58,397 bases of DNA. Source: an uncultured Lachnospiraceae bacterium (GTDB lineage Bacteria > Bacillota > Clostridia > Lachnospirales > Lachnospiraceae). Both the position numbers and the translations under genes were made by a program. Under the pieces are notes generated by a model. It was not told where the DNA came from and ran no database searches. It saw only the letters and a program-made list of their open reading frames with translations. The stretch is taken from contig CADABQ010000013.1 of assembly GCA_902786205.1 (NCBI GenBank), forward strand, positions 1 through 58,397, in the 5' to 3' direction. This document shows positions 18,380 through 28,463 of the stretch, piece by piece (position 1 is the first letter of the stretch; each line of letters begins with the position of its first letter).

Positions 18380-19135
18380 TTATCGGAGAGCAATTACCAC
18401 TGTATCGAATCCATCCTGATGCAATATATTTTGTATCTGCTCCGCACGATCTAATTGTGTAAATCTACCAACCAAGACTGCATAATACCCATTGATTTCA
18501 CGAATTTCTACTGTATATCCTAAATCCTCCACTCTGCGCGCCAATCTTTGTGCATTATCATAATTGCGAAACAATCCAATCTGAATTCTATAAACTGGCA
18601 TTTGTTGCTCTATTGTTGTCAAAATCCCCTGTGCAATGCCTTGCGCAATATTATCAAACTCCCGATCAAACAATTGATTGTCTGCATCATTATTTATAAA
18701 TCCAGTCTCCACTAAAACAGCTGGCATATTTGTTCCTCGAAGAACGGCTAAATCCTTACGAATACTTCTTCCCAGATTTTTAAATCCAACCTGCTCCAGT
18801 TGTTGATTGATATTATCAGCCATCACTTCTTTTATATCTCCATCGTTGTAAAGTAATGTCTGCACACCAGTATACTGATTTGGCTCTGGGCTTGAGTTTC
18901 TATGCAAGGAAACAAAAAAATCCGCATTTGCCCTATTGGCTATTCTTGCCTTTTCGTTTGGTGATTGATAAACATCATCCGTTCTTGTAAAAACTACATC
19001 AATTCCATTATTCTTCAAAATATCTCCGACTGCCAGTGCCAGATTTAAATTGTCATCTTTCTCTTTTCTTCCGTTGAACATAGCTCCATTATCCCAGCCT
19101 CCGTGACCTGCATCCACCACTACTCTTGTTGCCAT
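18380..19135 (-). CDS. N-acetylmuramoyl-L-alanine amidase with SPOR domain, CwlC-like
   Basis: The enzyme cuts the amide between N-acetylmuramic acid and the stem peptide. The Amidase_3 domain spans about residues 1-175: zinc ligand H11 in DAGHGG, an acidic residue in RKEKDDN, HRNSS, and the catalytic glutamate in VETGFINN. Residues about 180-251 are a SPOR domain (YRIQIGLFRNYDNAQRLA), which binds denuded glycan. There is no signal peptide. The plan, about 250 residues and no export signal, matches Bacillus CwlC, a mother-cell lysin made late in sporulation. A sigma-K-like promoter lies upstream and supports that role, which remains an inference. Confidence 0.85.
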   Translation of the reverse strand: MATRVVVDAGHGGWDNGAMFNGRKEKDDNLNLALAVGDILKNNGIDVVFTRTDDVYQSPNEKARIANRANADFFVSLHRNSSPEPNQYTGVQTLLYNDGDIKEVMADNINQQLEQVGFKNLGRSIRKDLAVLRGTNMPAVLVETGFINNDADNQLFDREFDNIAQGIAQGILTTIEQQMPVYRIQIGLFRNYDNAQRLARRVEDLGYTVEIREINGYYAVLVGRFTQLDRAEQIQNILHQDGFDTVVIALR

Positions 19136-19159
19136 AATGTACCCCCATGCATTTTTTAT

Positions 19160-19186
19160 TAGTTTATGATAAAATAACAGATTTGT
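19160..19186 (-). promoter_or_regulatory. Sigma-K-like promoter of the amidase
   Basis: On the minus strand an AC dinucleotide, 16 bases, then CATAAACTA fits the sigma-K consensus AC-N16/17-CATAnnnTA. It lies about 25 bases upstream of the amidase start. The consensus is that of Bacillus and related spore formers. Confidence 0.6.
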
Positions 19187-19297
19187 TCCAATTTTCAGAA
19201 CGTACTATGAAACGCTTACCTCTTATCTGCACAAAAAGCAACGTGAACAATTTCGCATCGACTCTCCCCATATTCCTTAATCATGAAAGACTCGGCT

Positions 19298-19408
19298 CCA
19301 CTTTACGTCCCAGATACAAGTTGCGTGCCTTTGCAGCAATTTCCCCTATACATCTGTCCCCATCCTTGTGGATCGTTTTTACTCTATAGAGCATATTTTC
19401 CTATAGAA
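19298..19408 (-). repeat. 111-nt dispersed element, copy B
   Basis: This element starts (minus strand) with TTCTATAGGA, immediately behind the chemoreceptor terminator. It aligns ungapped with 11274-11384. In the frame shared with copy A it has two internal stops (TAA, TAG). It can also form a stem CAGATGTA/TGTATCTG with an inner TTGC/GCAA pairing. It lies upstream of the sigma-K-like promoter, so it is not the amidase leader. Confidence 0.5.
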
Positions 19409-19440
19409 TAAAAAAGAGGCTATCCATTCGATAACCTCTT
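19409..19440 (-). terminator. Chemoreceptor gene terminator
   Basis: AAGAGG and TATC pair with GATA and CCTCTT around a 5-nt loop, with a T tract on the minus strand, right after the chemoreceptor stop. Confidence 0.85.
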
Positions 19441-19456
19441 AACTATTTTCGGTGCT

Positions 19457-20956
19457 TTATTCTATTTCTGATTCGTTTTCTTTCACCATATCTATCAATT
19501 CCTGCATCCGAATTTCAATTTCTTTACGTACTGCTTCATTTTCCTCTTCTGCATTCATTGTCTCATTGGCATGTTCAGTCAACGCTTCTGATATAGATGA
19601 AATTGTATGAATAGAAGTCACGATTTCCTGGTTTGCTGTTTGCAGTTTCTCAACATGATTTGCTAAACTAGCAATGTTTCCACGAATCGATTGTGTATTA
19701 TCCGAAATAGTAACAAAACTTTTCGCTGTCTCTTCTGTCTTTTCCTTTTCTTCATTGATGCCCTCAATCATATTATAAGCAACCTTTACCACATCATTGA
19801 TCGCAGATGAGACATTGTTAATCAACTCCGTAATATCCAAAGTTGCCTCTTGTGTCTGTGTTGCCATTCCTGAAATTTCAGAAGCAACTACTGCAAATCC
19901 TTTTCCTGCTTCTCCGGCTCTGGCAGCTTCAATACTGGCATTCAAAGACAGTAGACTTGTTTGTTCTGTAATGTTATTGATGATTTCTACAATCGTATTC
20001 ATCTCATTCATATAAGCATCTAGCTTTTCTAATTTTTCTACTACTACTTTTCCATTCTGTACAGATTCGTTCGCCTTATCTATCAAATCATCAACATCTT
20101 TATTTCCTTTTTCTAATGCATCTACAGTCTTGTTCATACTATTTGTGATGATTTCTGCCGCTTCATTTACAATTTCTACTTTACCTTGAATAGATTCTGT
20201 TTGCTCTAATTGGCTTGAAACAGCGTTTGATGTATCAATCGTTCCATTTGTAACTTGTTGCATAGCTTCTTTGGTCGTTAGAGATACACTTGCTAGTTTC
20301 TCTAATTGTTCATGTACCTCTCGCACGCCCTCTTCCAGTTTTTTTGATAAAGAAGAAACCTGTTGTAATACTGCTAAATTTTCATCTCGATTTTGTATGA
20401 TATTTTCCATTTTTACTGCATTATTATGCTGTAGCGTTTTTACCGTATATTGCGAGGCAATAGCCATTAACATCACGCCAACCATCTGTACAATTGCCTT
20501 GTCTGCTCCAGCATAGCCAAATCTACCTGTAGCCGCACCACCTGCTACTGCTATTATATTTAAGATAAAAATTCCAAAATTAATCTTAATCAGATACTTT
20601 ACATCTCCATATACAGTTACCGCATACACCATTGGCACAACCAAGATAAAAACTAAACTCTCCGAAGCGGTCAACATTTCATATGTAAAAAACAAAGCGA
20701 AACCATATGATGCAATATGCTTGATATACGGATTGTCCGCCTCTTTTTTTCGCAAAATAATCATTGTAATTGACACACATGGTCCCAATAAAAGCGTTAA
20801 GAGAAATTGTAAGGCAGGTGCTCTTCCACTTACGAATTGCAACAAAATAAATATGGTAATCACCACTGTACTTAATGTATGTATCTGTGTAACCAGTTTA
20901 TTGTTTCTCGCATTTTCTTCCCTTTGCAATATTTGTTCCTTATTCTCTTCTTTCAT
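19457..20956 (-). CDS. Membrane methyl-accepting chemotaxis protein
   Basis: This chemoreceptor signals through CheW/CheA to the flagellar motor. Residues about 25-195 hold around six hydrophobic segments and no large extracellular loop, so the sensor is embedded in the membrane. The cytoplasmic coiled-coil signalling domain has the conserved hairpin tip with [25 protein letters not shown] domain is not evident. The length is 499 residues. The ligand cannot be inferred. A sigma-D-like promoter upstream links it to the motility regulon, and the lone cheR at 10.4 kb could serve it. Confidence 0.92.
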   Translation of the reverse strand: MKEENKEQILQREENARNNKLVTQIHTLSTVVITIFILLQFVSGRAPALQFLLTLLLGPCVSITMIILRKKEADNPYIKHIASYGFALFFTYEMLTASESLVFILVVPMVYAVTVYGDVKYLIKINFGIFILNIIAVAGGAATGRFGYAGADKAIVQMVGVMLMAIASQYTVKTLQHNNAVKMENIIQNRDENLAVLQQVSSLSKKLEEGVREVHEQLEKLASVSLTTKEAMQQVTNGTIDTSNAVSSQLEQTESIQGKVEIVNEAAEIITNSMNKTVDALEKGNKDVDDLIDKANESVQNGKVVVEKLEKLDAYMNEMNTIVEIINNITEQTSLLSLNASIEAARAGEAGKGFAVVASEISGMATQTQEATLDITELINNVSSAINDVVKVAYNMIEGINEEKEKTEETAKSFVTISDNTQSIRGNIASLANHVEKLQTANQEIVTSIHTISSISEALTEHANETMNAEEENEAVRKEIEIRMQELIDMVKENESEIE

Positions 20957-20981
20957 AAAAATCCCCCTTATTCTATGCCTT

Positions 20982-21006
20982 ATATCATACCCTTCCCTCT
21001 AGTTTA
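20982..21006 (-). promoter_or_regulatory. Sigma-D (FliA)-like promoter of the chemoreceptor gene
   Basis: TAAA, 14 bases, then ATGATAT on the minus strand resembles the flagellar sigma consensus TAAA-N14/16-CCGATAT. It lies about 25 bases upstream of the gene. The CC of the -10 is not matched. Confidence 0.5.
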
Positions 21007-21097
21007 TAACACACTCCTTTGAATTGCAATGTAGGTTTCTTTACATTTTATTAACAATCCTTTAACAAATCATATAACAATATAAAGTAGCAGAATC

Positions 21098-21135
21098 AAA
21101 AAGGGAAGATTGTGAATTCACATCCACAATCTCCC
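21098..21135 (-). terminator. Hydratase gene terminator
   Basis: GGGAAGATTGTG pairs with CCACAATCTCCC with one bulge, followed on the minus strand by TTTTT. Confidence 0.8.
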
Positions 21136-21215
21136 AATTTTCTTCAGACGCAATATTCATACAGACATTTCACATCATTTCCGTATGGCCTGCTTATCTA
21201 TATTTTTACTACAAA

Positions 21216-23501
21216 TTAAACGCGATTGAAGTTGATTAAGCAACCTTTCAAAATGATTTCTCTCTCATCATCTGTTAATTCGCCCATCTGTAATTCAAAT
21301 TCTTTCATTCCCTTATTTACAACATATGCCTTAAATGTAGTTGCCTTATTGCGAACTGCCTCTGCTATGCCAGGAATAAAAATGTAATCTCCATTAGCAA
21401 ATGGTAATTCTTCCTCTGGATAAATAAATGGAAGCATACCCCAGTTGATCAGATTCGATCTATAACGTTTTGTTGCATACTCTTTTGCAATGTTAGCCCA
21501 TCCACCTAAAACCTTTTGACAGGATGCTGCCTGTTCTCTTGCAGAACCATCACCTGGTTTTACTGCATAAATAGTACTTCCAACACCTGTATTTGTTTTA
21601 TTTACATCTGTAAATGTAGCCTTTACCGTATGCATCATTTCTTTTAATTCTGGAAGAACTTCTCCCATACATTGTCCATTTTCACGAGCCACTTCTGCTG
21701 CATGTACCTCTTTTGCACGACCTACATACGCTGGGTCTTTTCTTGATAATGCAAATTCAGCAAGTCCAATTGGGTTAGAACGATAAGAAGAAGTCTCTCC
21801 TGAAGGAATCAACTCATCTGTTGTTGTTACTGGGTCATGAATTTCAGAAACTACCTTAATCATAAGATTATCTGTCAATGCAACCATTGCAGGCCAGTCT
21901 TTGATGTTTGGTCCAAACTGAATTTCAACGGATGGATCTGCAACACCCTTGCTGTCAAATACACGATTTTCATAAATTGTCTTATCAAAGAAATACTTAG
22001 GTTTGCTAAAGTTTACATCTATATCTGTTGCTGGTGTCAAATAACCCTTGTTTGCTGCAGTAGCTGCAATCGAACGAGCGTCCATAAGCGCAACAGAGGA
22101 AATCTGTCCGTTTTGTAACTTAGAACCTTCTCTATTTGGGAAGTTTCTTGTAGAATGACGAATACTAAATGCATTGTTTGCAGGTGTATCTCCCGCACCA
22201 AAACATGGTCCACAGAATGCTGTTTTCATAACTGCTCCTGCCTCCATAAGCTTAGCAGCCGCACCATTCTTAACTAATTCCATATAAACTGGCATACTTG
22301 CAGGATACACACTAAGTGTAAATGCGTCATGTCCGATACTTGCACCATTTAAAATATCTGCTGCATCACAAATATTTTCAAATCCACCGCCTGCACATCC
22401 GGCAATAATTCCCTGTTCTACATATAACTTACCATTTCTAATTTTATCTGTTAATTTGAAATCAACCTGACCGTCCAAACTTACCAATGCTTTTTGCTCG
22501 CAATCATGCAAAACATCCTCAAGATTGGCATTTACTTCCTCGATTGTATACGTATTACTTGGATGGAATGGCATAGCAATCATTGGTTTAATTGTACTAA
22601 GGTCCACATAAACCATACCATCATAGTAAGTAACATCCGCAGGTGACAATTCTTTATATTCATCTACTCTTCCATGAATTTCATAAAATTCTTTAATTTT
22701 TGCATCTGTTTTCCAAATAGAAGAAAGACAGGTAGTCTCTGTTGTCATTACATCGACACCAATACGGAAATCTGCACTAAGTTTTTCTACACCAGGTCCC
22801 ACAAATTCCATAACCTTGTTATTTACATATCCATTTGCAAATACTGCACCAATAATTGCCAATGCTACGTCCTGTGGTCCTACACCCTTTACAGGTTCTC
22901 CTGTTAAATATACACCAACAACACCTGGCATATTAATATCGTAAGTCTGTGATAATAACTGTTTTACAAGCTCTGGTCCACCTTCACCCATCGCCATAGT
23001 TCCAAGTGCACCATAACGAGTATGACTATCTGAACCTAAGATCATCTTTCCACCACCAGCAAGCATTTCTCTGGCAAATTGATGAATAACTGCCTGATGA
23101 GGTGGTACATAAACTCCACCATACTTCTTTGCACAGGTAAGACCAAACATATGATCATCTTCATTAATTGTTCCACCAACGGCACATAAACTATTATGAC
23201 AGTTTGTTAAAACATAAGGAATAGGAAACTTTTCCAATCCAGATGCTCTTGCAGTTTGAATAATACCTACAAATGTAATATCATGTGAAGTCAACTTATC
23301 AAATTTAATCTTAAGTTTGTCCATATTACCAGAAGTATTATGGGCCTTCAAAATATTATAAGCCATGGTTCCCTGTTTTGCTTCTTCTTTGTTTGGAGCT
23401 TTTCCTAGCTTACCCTGTAAAGCAGCCTGGGCTTCACCATTGTCTTCTACGATTTCTGTTCCATTGAGTAAATATACACCATTTTCGTATAATTTAATCA
23501 T
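21216..23501 (-). CDS. Aconitase-superfamily hydratase (YbhJ-like)
   Basis: This is a large [4Fe-4S] hydro-lyase family protein. Visible aconitase-type motifs are LTNCHNSLC near residue 100, [26 protein letters not shown] with a CxxC pair that could bind the cluster, and a C-terminal region with NWGMLPF, the position of the substrate loop in aconitases. The 761 residues fit the hydratase/YbhJ group rather than AcnA (about 890) or the AcnB type. The substrate is unknown. A citrate-to-isocitrate role is possible, but no citrate synthase or isocitrate dehydrogenase gene is nearby. It is monocistronic, with its own promoter and terminator. Confidence 0.75.
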   Translation of the reverse strand: MIKLYENGVYLLNGTEIVEDNGEAQAALQGKLGKAPNKEEAKQGTMAYNILKAHNTSGNMDKLKIKFDKLTSHDITFVGIIQTARASGLEKFPIPYVLTNCHNSLCAVGGTINEDDHMFGLTCAKKYGGVYVPPHQAVIHQFAREMLAGGGKMILGSDSHTRYGALGTMAMGEGGPELVKQLLSQTYDINMPGVVGVYLTGEPVKGVGPQDVALAIIGAVFANGYVNNKVMEFVGPGVEKLSADFRIGVDVMTTETTCLSSIWKTDAKIKEFYEIHGRVDEYKELSPADVTYYDGMVYVDLSTIKPMIAMPFHPSNTYTIEEVNANLEDVLHDCEQKALVSLDGQVDFKLTDKIRNGKLYVEQGIIAGCAGGGFENICDAADILNGASIGHDAFTLSVYPASMPVYMELVKNGAAAKLMEAGAVMKTAFCGPCFGAGDTPANNAFSIRHSTRNFPNREGSKLQNGQISSVALMDARSIAATAANKGYLTPATDIDVNFSKPKYFFDKTIYENRVFDSKGVADPSVEIQFGPNIKDWPAMVALTDNLMIKVVSEIHDPVTTTDELIPSGETSSYRSNPIGLAEFALSRKDPAYVGRAKEVHAAEVARENGQCMGEVLPELKEMMHTVKATFTDVNKTNTGVGSTIYAVKPGDGSAREQAASCQKVLGGWANIAKEYATKRYRSNLINWGMLPFIYPEEELPFANGDYIFIPGIAEAVRNKATTFKAYVVNKGMKEFELQMGELTDDEREIILKGCLINFNRV

Positions 23502-23538
23502 AAATTTCCTCCTATCTTAAGCATCGTTTCCGTACTTT

Positions 23539-23567
23539 ATTATAATTTGTGACAGACAAAATTGCAA
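23539..23567 (-). promoter_or_regulatory. Hydratase gene promoter
   Basis: TTGCAA and TATAAT are 17 bases apart on the minus strand, about 40 bases upstream of the start. Confidence 0.75.
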
Positions 23568-23665
23568 TCTTTTTTCAATAATACCTCATCCCCAATAACA
23601 CTAACGCTACCGATCACCGTTTCGTAAACTGTAACAATTTTAGACAATACTACACTCACTAGACT

Positions 23666-23696
23666 TTCATACAGTATTTTCGATACCAAAAATACC
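23666..23696 (+). repeat. Palindromic dispersed repeat, copy 2
   Basis: It reads TTCATACA and then a GTATTTT...AAAATAC inverted repeat on the plus strand. It matches 1604-1634 (minus) at 28 of 31 positions. It lies in the 360-base divergent gap between the hydratase gene and pyrB; apart from the two promoters I see nothing else there. Confidence 0.6.
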
Positions 23697-23794
23697 TACC
23701 TGCGAGCAGTGACACATTGACTGCACTTTTCTTTTTTCTCATTAAAATAACCAAATTTCACCAATAGTTTTTTTAATCTTTTTCTAATTTTTTG

Positions 23795-23823
23795 TTGTAA
23801 TTTCAAAAATCCTCTGATATAAT
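23795..23823 (+). promoter_or_regulatory. pyrB promoter
   Basis: TTGTAA and TATAAT are 17 bases apart, about 40 bases upstream of the pyrB start. The leader is too short for a PyrR-type attenuator. Confidence 0.75.
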
Positions 23824-23863
23824 AAAAAACGTCAATTTAGTAGTAATCAATATGGAGGTACTT

Positions 23864-24793
23864 ATGAAGCACGTTATATCACCCCTTGATTTATCTGTTG
23901 ACGAGCTGGATGCGGTTCTTTCGCTTGCGGAAAAAATCATTGATCATCCAGAAAATTATAAAACAGTATGTCAGGGAAAAAAATTAGCAACCTTATTTTA
24001 TGAGCCAAGTACTCGTACCCGTTTAAGCTTTGAAGCTGCCATGTTAAACCTTGGCGGTAACGTTTTGGGATTTTCATCAGCGGATTCCAGTTCAGCATCG
24101 AAGGGAGAAAGTGTTGCTGATACGATTCGTGTAATTTCCAGTTATGCGGATATTTGTGCAATGCGTCATCCAAAAGAGGGTGCACCTTTAGTAGCAGCTC
24201 AGTACTCTTCTATTCCTGTTATCAATGCAGGGGATGGTGGACATAACCACCCTACACAAACATTGACAGATTTATTAACAATAAAAAAATTAAAGGGACG
24301 TCTAAACAATTTAACAATCGGATTATGTGGTGACTTAAAATTTGGTCGCACAGTCCATTCTCTTATTCGTGCTATGATTCGATATGATAATGTTAAATTT
24401 GTAATGATATCTCCAGATGAACTTCGCATTCCAGATTATCTTCGTACTGAAGTGTTGGATGCGCAAAACATTCCATACAAAGAAGTAAATGTTTTGGAGC
24501 CTGTTATGCCAGAGTTGGACTTGCTATATATGACTCGTGTACAACGGGAACGTTTCTTTAATGAAGAAGATTATATTCGTTTGAAAGATAGTTTTATCTT
24601 GAATGCGAAAAAAATGAAATATGCTCGAGAGGATATGCTAGTTCTTCATCCACTCCCACGCGTAAATGAAATTTCCACAGAAATTGACGATGATCCAAGA
24701 GCTGTTTACTTTAAGCAGGCACAATATGGTGTTTATGCTCGTATGGCTTTGATCATGACCCTTTTAGGATTGGATGGTGACGGATTATGTTAA
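23864..24793 (+). CDS. pyrB: Aspartate carbamoyltransferase catalytic subunit
   Basis: PyrB condenses carbamoyl phosphate and aspartate, the committed step of pyrimidine synthesis. The carbamoyl-phosphate motif STRTRLSFE is near residue 50, and HPTQTLTDL and LHPLPR also match. The ATG at 23864 is preferred over one four codons earlier because the GGAGG between them is its ribosome binding site. The length of 309 residues is normal. Its last codons overlap the start of pyrI by seven bases, indicating translational coupling of catalytic and regulatory chains. Confidence 0.97.
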   Translation: MKHVISPLDLSVDELDAVLSLAEKIIDHPENYKTVCQGKKLATLFYEPSTRTRLSFEAAMLNLGGNVLGFSSADSSSASKGESVADTIRVISSYADICAMRHPKEGAPLVAAQYSSIPVINAGDGGHNHPTQTLTDLLTIKKLKGRLNNLTIGLCGDLKFGRTVHSLIRAMIRYDNVKFVMISPDELRIPDYLRTEVLDAQNIPYKEVNVLEPVMPELDLLYMTRVQRERFFNEEDYIRLKDSFILNAKKMKYAREDMLVLHPLPRVNEISTEIDDDPRAVYFKQAQYGVYARMALIMTLLGLDGDGLC

Positions 24794-25218
24794 ATATCAG
24801 TGGTTTAAAAAACGGTGTGGTGATTGACCACATTCAGGCTGGTGGAGCATTTGAAATTTACAATTACTTAAATTTAGATAAAGAAGATGACTGTAGTGTT
24901 GCTATTATTAAAAATGCAAAAAGTAACAAAACAGGAAAAAAGGACATGATAAAAATTGAAGGTCCGATACGTGCGGATTTAGATATTCTTGGTGCTTTAT
25001 CTCCTAATCTTACTATCAATATTATTAAAGATGGTACGATTGTTGAAAAAAGACACTTAAGTTTACCAGAAACCGTAACAAATATTTTGAAGTGTCGCAA
25101 CCCACGTTGTATCACATCAATTGAGCAGGAATTACCGCACAAATTCAAATTAGCCGACAAGAATACAGGAATTTACCGTTGTATCTATTGTGAACAAAGA
25201 TACAGCAATCGTTCCTAA
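24787..25218 (+). CDS. pyrI: Aspartate carbamoyltransferase regulatory subunit
   Basis: PyrI binds effector nucleotides and joins PyrB trimers into the allosteric holoenzyme. The C-terminal zinc site is complete: cysteines in KCRNPRC and in YRCIYC. The length of 143 residues is close to the family average of about 150. Possession of a PyrI chain implies an allosterically controlled class B type enzyme rather than the bare trimer of Bacillus. It ends the two-gene operon and is followed by a bidirectional terminator. Confidence 0.96.
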   Translation: MLNISGLKNGVVIDHIQAGGAFEIYNYLNLDKEDDCSVAIIKNAKSNKTGKKDMIKIEGPIRADLDILGALSPNLTINIIKDGTIVEKRHLSLPETVTNILKCRNPRCITSIEQELPHKFKLADKNTGIYRCIYCEQRYSNRS

Positions 25219-25250
25219 AATCTTTTTCATTCATTTTTTTAACTTTCATT

Positions 25251-25280
25251 CAAAAGTGAGGTAGCAATACCTCACTTTTG
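25251..25280. terminator. Bidirectional terminator between pyrI and the exporter operon
   Basis: A perfect 13-bp stem (CAAAAGTGAGGTA) has a GCAA loop. It lies between two convergent genes, and its T-rich arms can serve both strands. Confidence 0.75.
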
Positions 25281-25298
25281 GATTCCAAGACTTTTTTA

Positions 25299-25610
25299 CT
25301 ACTCTTCTTTCTTATATCCCCTCCTATATAGTTGTTGAATTTCTTCTCCATCTTGTTCCTGCATTCGATATTCCAATATCAGTTTTTTCAAATTTTCCTC
25401 TAAATAATCTTTTGGTTCATAATCTTTTAACTGCTTCTCTACGGCATCTTTCCAACTTGTCAAAGAATTTTCCTCTATCAAAGGCTGCCCCATCATTTTC
25501 TGCATTCTACCTAATGCATATGCAAATTCATAGTTCGATTGTAATATACCTGTAAAATTCTCAAAATGTATTTTTATTTCTACCGCATCTTCTACTAAAT
25601 CAATAATCAT
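25299..25610 (-). CDS. Unrecognised 103-residue protein at the end of the exporter operon
   Basis: I do not recognise this protein. It is acidic and predicted mostly helical, with no membrane segment or signal peptide and no cysteine. It starts five bases after the ABC ATPase stop, with AAAGGA ahead, so it is almost certainly co-transcribed with the exporter genes. It could be a cytoplasmic accessory protein. Nothing in its sequence shows a catalytic motif. Confidence 0.7.
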   Translation of the reverse strand: MIIDLVEDAVEIKIHFENFTGILQSNYEFAYALGRMQKMMGQPLIEENSLTSWKDAVEKQLKDYEPKDYLEENLKKLILEYRMQEQDGEEIQQLYRRGYKKEE

Positions 25611-25615
25611 AACAT

Positions 25616-26302
25616 CTATCCTTTCTCGTCCTCATGTAATTCCCCATCTATAATGCGTACAATTCGTTTTGCCGATTTTGCAACTTCCAGATCATGAGTA
25701 ATCATTACAATTGTATGCCCCATATTGTGTAAACGATTAAAAAGCTTTAATACTTCTGCACCACTGGACGTATCTAATGCCCCTGTCGGCTCATCTGCGA
25801 GTAATAATGCCGGTTCGCCCACCAACGCTCTAGCAATCGCAACACGCTGTTGCTGTCCACCTGATAACTCTGCAGGCTTATGTTCTAGCCTCTCTTCCAA
25901 CCCCAACATTTTTATCGTATCCATGCATTGTTCTGTCGCCTCTGCAAAACCCATTCCTCTCATAAGAAGAGGCATAACTATATTTTGCAACACAGTGTAG
26001 GTAGAAATCAAGTGGTATTTTTGAAATATAAATCCGATTTCTTTATTTCGGATCCCTGTAAATTCCTTATCTTTTTGCTTTGAAATATCAATTCCATTCA
26101 GATAATATTTTCCCGTATCAAACACATCCATACATCCTATAATATTCATAAGTGTTGATTTGCCTGAACCAGATGGTCCTAAAATGGCAACAAATTCCCC
26201 ACGCTCTACCTGCAGGTCAATGTCTTTTAAAATATGTAATGAAGTTTTTCCTTTTTGATAACTTTTGTTAATTTTCTCCAATTTTATAATCGTATTTTCC
26301 AT
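25616..26302 (-). CDS. ABC transporter ATP-binding protein, MacB/LolD type
   Basis: This is the ATPase of an exporter working with the FtsX-type permease encoded two genes upstream. It has Walker A GPSGSGKST near residue 40, the Q-loop in FIFQKYHLI, the signature LSGGQQQRVAIARAL and Walker B LLLADEPTGALD; this set is typical of the LolD/MacB/type VII ABC group. The ATG at 26302 (228 residues) has AAAGGAG ahead, while an earlier in-frame codon overlaps the gene before it. The transported substrate is unknown; MacB relatives move peptides, lipoproteins or toxins. Confidence 0.93.
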   Translation of the reverse strand: MENTIIKLEKINKSYQKGKTSLHILKDIDLQVERGEFVAILGPSGSGKSTLMNIIGCMDVFDTGKYYLNGIDISKQKDKEFTGIRNKEIGFIFQKYHLISTYTVLQNIVMPLLMRGMGFAEATEQCMDTIKMLGLEERLEHKPAELSGGQQQRVAIARALVGEPALLLADEPTGALDTSSGAEVLKLFNRLHNMGHTIVMITHDLEVAKSAKRIVRIIDGELHEDEKG

Positions 26303-26316
26303 GCACACACTCCTTT

Positions 26317-27051
26317 CTAGGACACCATCCATACACCTACAATGACTTCTTCTCCTTCACTGGTCGTTTCTATCAATAATTTAACAATATCACCAGCAGA
26401 CAAACGCGAAAAGGTCGTTTGCTTTCCCAGTTGTGTAGTCACTGTCGTTCCAACTGGAATAAACATACTCTTTTCTTCTCCTTTTACTTGATAAGATTTT
26501 CTTTTAACAGAATCGTTCTTTTTACTCTCCTTTGTATCGGTTTTATTTTCTGTGGACGCCTCTTTTTTTTCTGTATCTCCACCATTTTCACTTTGAGGCA
26601 TATGTGGCATTTCCCCATTTCCTGCATCCGAGGGCATCTCTGGTTGTCCCCCAGCACCTTCTCCATTTCCTGGCATCTCCGGCCTATCCTGTCCTGCCCC
26701 TTTATTGTCTGGAACCTGGCCTGGTTGTCCCTGTTGTTTTGTAGTATCACCACTGGTTTGATCTTTTTTTTGTTCACCATCTGTTGTTGTCGTATCACCA
26801 ACTGGTTTCTTATCTTCTGTCGTTTGTTCCTCTACTTCTTGAAATGTAATTTCATTTCCTTGTATCTCATTAATTTGCACTTGTAATAAAGTTTGATTTT
26901 TACCAACTTTAATTTCTTCCTCTGCCTTCTTATTTCGAGAAAAATAGGAACATAAGCCAAAGAACACAAGAACTCCTACCAGAAAAAACAGCATAAAAAT
27001 AATACAAATACGCTTTGTTTTCTTGCTCATTTTTTTATTTGTTTTGTCCAT
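26317..27051 (-). CDS. Single-pass membrane protein with a Gly/Pro/Met-rich linker
   Basis: I do not recognise a family. A basic N-terminus precedes one hydrophobic segment (about residues 14-35), so the rest is predicted outside the cell. Residues about 85-180 are low complexity, rich in Gly, Gln, Pro, Glu, Asn and Met (PEMPGNGEGAGG, MPHMPQSENGG). The last 60 residues look beta-rich (FIPVGTTVTTQ, IVKLLIETTSEG). The parts flanking the linker resemble the beta domains of exporter adaptors, so it may be a third, reduced periplasm-side component. It sits between permease and ATPase genes with tight spacing. Confidence 0.75.
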   Translation of the reverse strand: MDKTNKKMSKKTKRICIIFMLFFLVGVLVFFGLCSYFSRNKKAEEEIKVGKNQTLLQVQINEIQGNEITFQEVEEQTTEDKKPVGDTTTTDGEQKKDQTSGDTTKQQGQPGQVPDNKGAGQDRPEMPGNGEGAGGQPEMPSDAGNGEMPHMPQSENGGDTEKKEASTENKTDTKESKKNDSVKRKSYQVKGEEKSMFIPVGTTVTTQLGKQTTFSRLSAGDIVKLLIETTSEGEEVIVGVWMVS

Positions 27052-27065
27052 CTTTATGCCTCCTT

Positions 27066-28463
27066 CTACTCTTCACTCAACGCATCTACAGGAACCAAGC
27101 ACGATGCTTTCCACGCTGGATAAAAGCCAAACGTAACACCTGTCACAAAAGCAAATACCATGGCAGTCAACATTCCAGCTATACTAAGAGAGACAGGAAT
27201 ATTCGCCATTTTTACGATTGGTGTAATGCCTAGACTAACAAGAACGCCTAACGCACCTCCTAGCACGCTAATAAAACAGGCTTCCAGTAAAAATTCCAAC
27301 AAAATGTCCTGCTTCATACACCCAATGGCTTTTAAAATTCCAATTTCTTTGGTTCTTTCTTTTATGGAAACAAACAAAACATTCATAATGCCTATTCCAC
27401 CTACTATAAATACAATAAATGCCATTGCAAATAGTAACGTTGTCAATGTGTCATTTGATGCCGAAGCTGCCTCCATCTTGCTCCCTGCATCCGTGATTGT
27501 AAATTCTGCGTTTGGATAACTTTCCGCTAAAACCGTTTCAATATTTTCGATTGTTGTTTCCAAATCATTCAAATTTTCCGCAATTACAGTGATCGTCGGA
27601 CTAATATTTTCTCCTGTAATATATTTTACTCCTGTACTGTATGGTACAAAAATCGCATCGTCCGCACTAATTCCTGATGATACGCTTCCGATTTCCTTCA
27701 ATACACCATTTACAGTATACGCTCTCCCACCAATATATAGTGTACTATCATAAGCAGATACAGCATCTCCAAAGATTTCTTTTGCCACCGTAGCTCCTAG
27801 AATACAAACTTTTTCCTTATTTTCTTCCTCCTCTTTTGTTAAAAACTCGCCTACTTGTAAATTCAAATTAGAAATTTCTGCATAAATACTTGTTACGCCT
27901 GCCACTGTATAACTGGTCTCTTCTTCTAATTCTCCTCCATCTACTGTTGTTTTGGTAGTATAGGAAATCGATACAGAAGATATATCTGGTACAAATGTTT
28001 CGATATCCTCTACGTCTTCCTCTGATAATACAATTTTATCCTGGTTCATACGGTTTTTATCATTGGAATTTCCTCCCCTTGCGGATTCTCCAAATCCAAA
28101 CGGAGCGGAACCATTTTCTCCCATTGCACTTTTCCCGTTCTGATTACTCTTGTTGTCAGTTCCATTTTTCTGACTAGAATCAGGCTTTCCTCCCGGCATA
28201 TTCTGATTGCCACCAAAATTTCCATTTCCCATTTTGGCATCCTCGGTTTTATTCTCTGTGGCTTCTTCATAAGAAATATCAATTGCACCTGCATTCAAAT
28301 TTTTAAATTGCTCTGCTACTTTTTCCTGCCCTCCACGCCCAATGGCAATTACCATAACAATGGTTGCGGCACCTATAATAATCCCCACAGAGGTCAATAC
28401 AACTTTAAATTTATTTTGAAGTAAGTTTAATGCAACCAGTCTTAAAATTTCTCTTTTTTTCAT
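27066..28463 (-). CDS. MacB-like ABC transporter permease (FtsX family)
   Basis: The permease has an N-terminal transmembrane helix (residues about 18-40, SVGIIIGAATIVMVIAIG) and a MacB_PCD extracellular domain. Three C-terminal FtsX helices with the KAIG(C/A) coupling motif follow. An unusual Asn/Gly/Ser/Lys-rich insertion of about 65 residues interrupts the extracellular domain near its beginning (GGNQNMPGGKPD, ENGSAPFGFGES). Its start overlaps the stop of the upstream adaptor gene (ATGA). Its length of 465 residues exceeds the usual 400 because of the insertion. Confidence 0.92.
   Translation of the reverse strand: MKKREILRLVALNLLQNKFKVVLTSVGIIIGAATIVMVIAIGRGGQEKVAEQFKNLNAGAIDISYEEATENKTEDAKMGNGNFGGNQNMPGGKPDSSQKNGTDNKSNQNGKSAMGENGSAPFGFGESARGGNSNDKNRMNQDKIVLSEEDVEDIETFVPDISSVSISYTTKTTVDGGELEEETSYTVAGVTSIYAEISNLNLQVGEFLTKEEEENKEKVCILGATVAKEIFGDAVSAYDSTLYIGGRAYTVNGVLKEIGSVSSGISADDAIFVPYSTGVKYITGENISPTITVIAENLNDLETTIENIETVLAESYPNAEFTITDAGSKMEAASASNDTLTTLLFAMAFIVFIVGGIGIMNVLFVSIKERTKEIGILKAIGCMKQDILLEFLLEACFISVLGGALGVLVSLGITPIVKMANIPVSLSIAGMLTAMVFAFVTGVTFGFYPAWKASCLVPVDALSEE

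Noticed and set aside
23824..23863. PyrR attenuator ahead of pyrB
   Set aside because: Only about 40 bases separate the -10 element from the start, too little for the attenuator structures.
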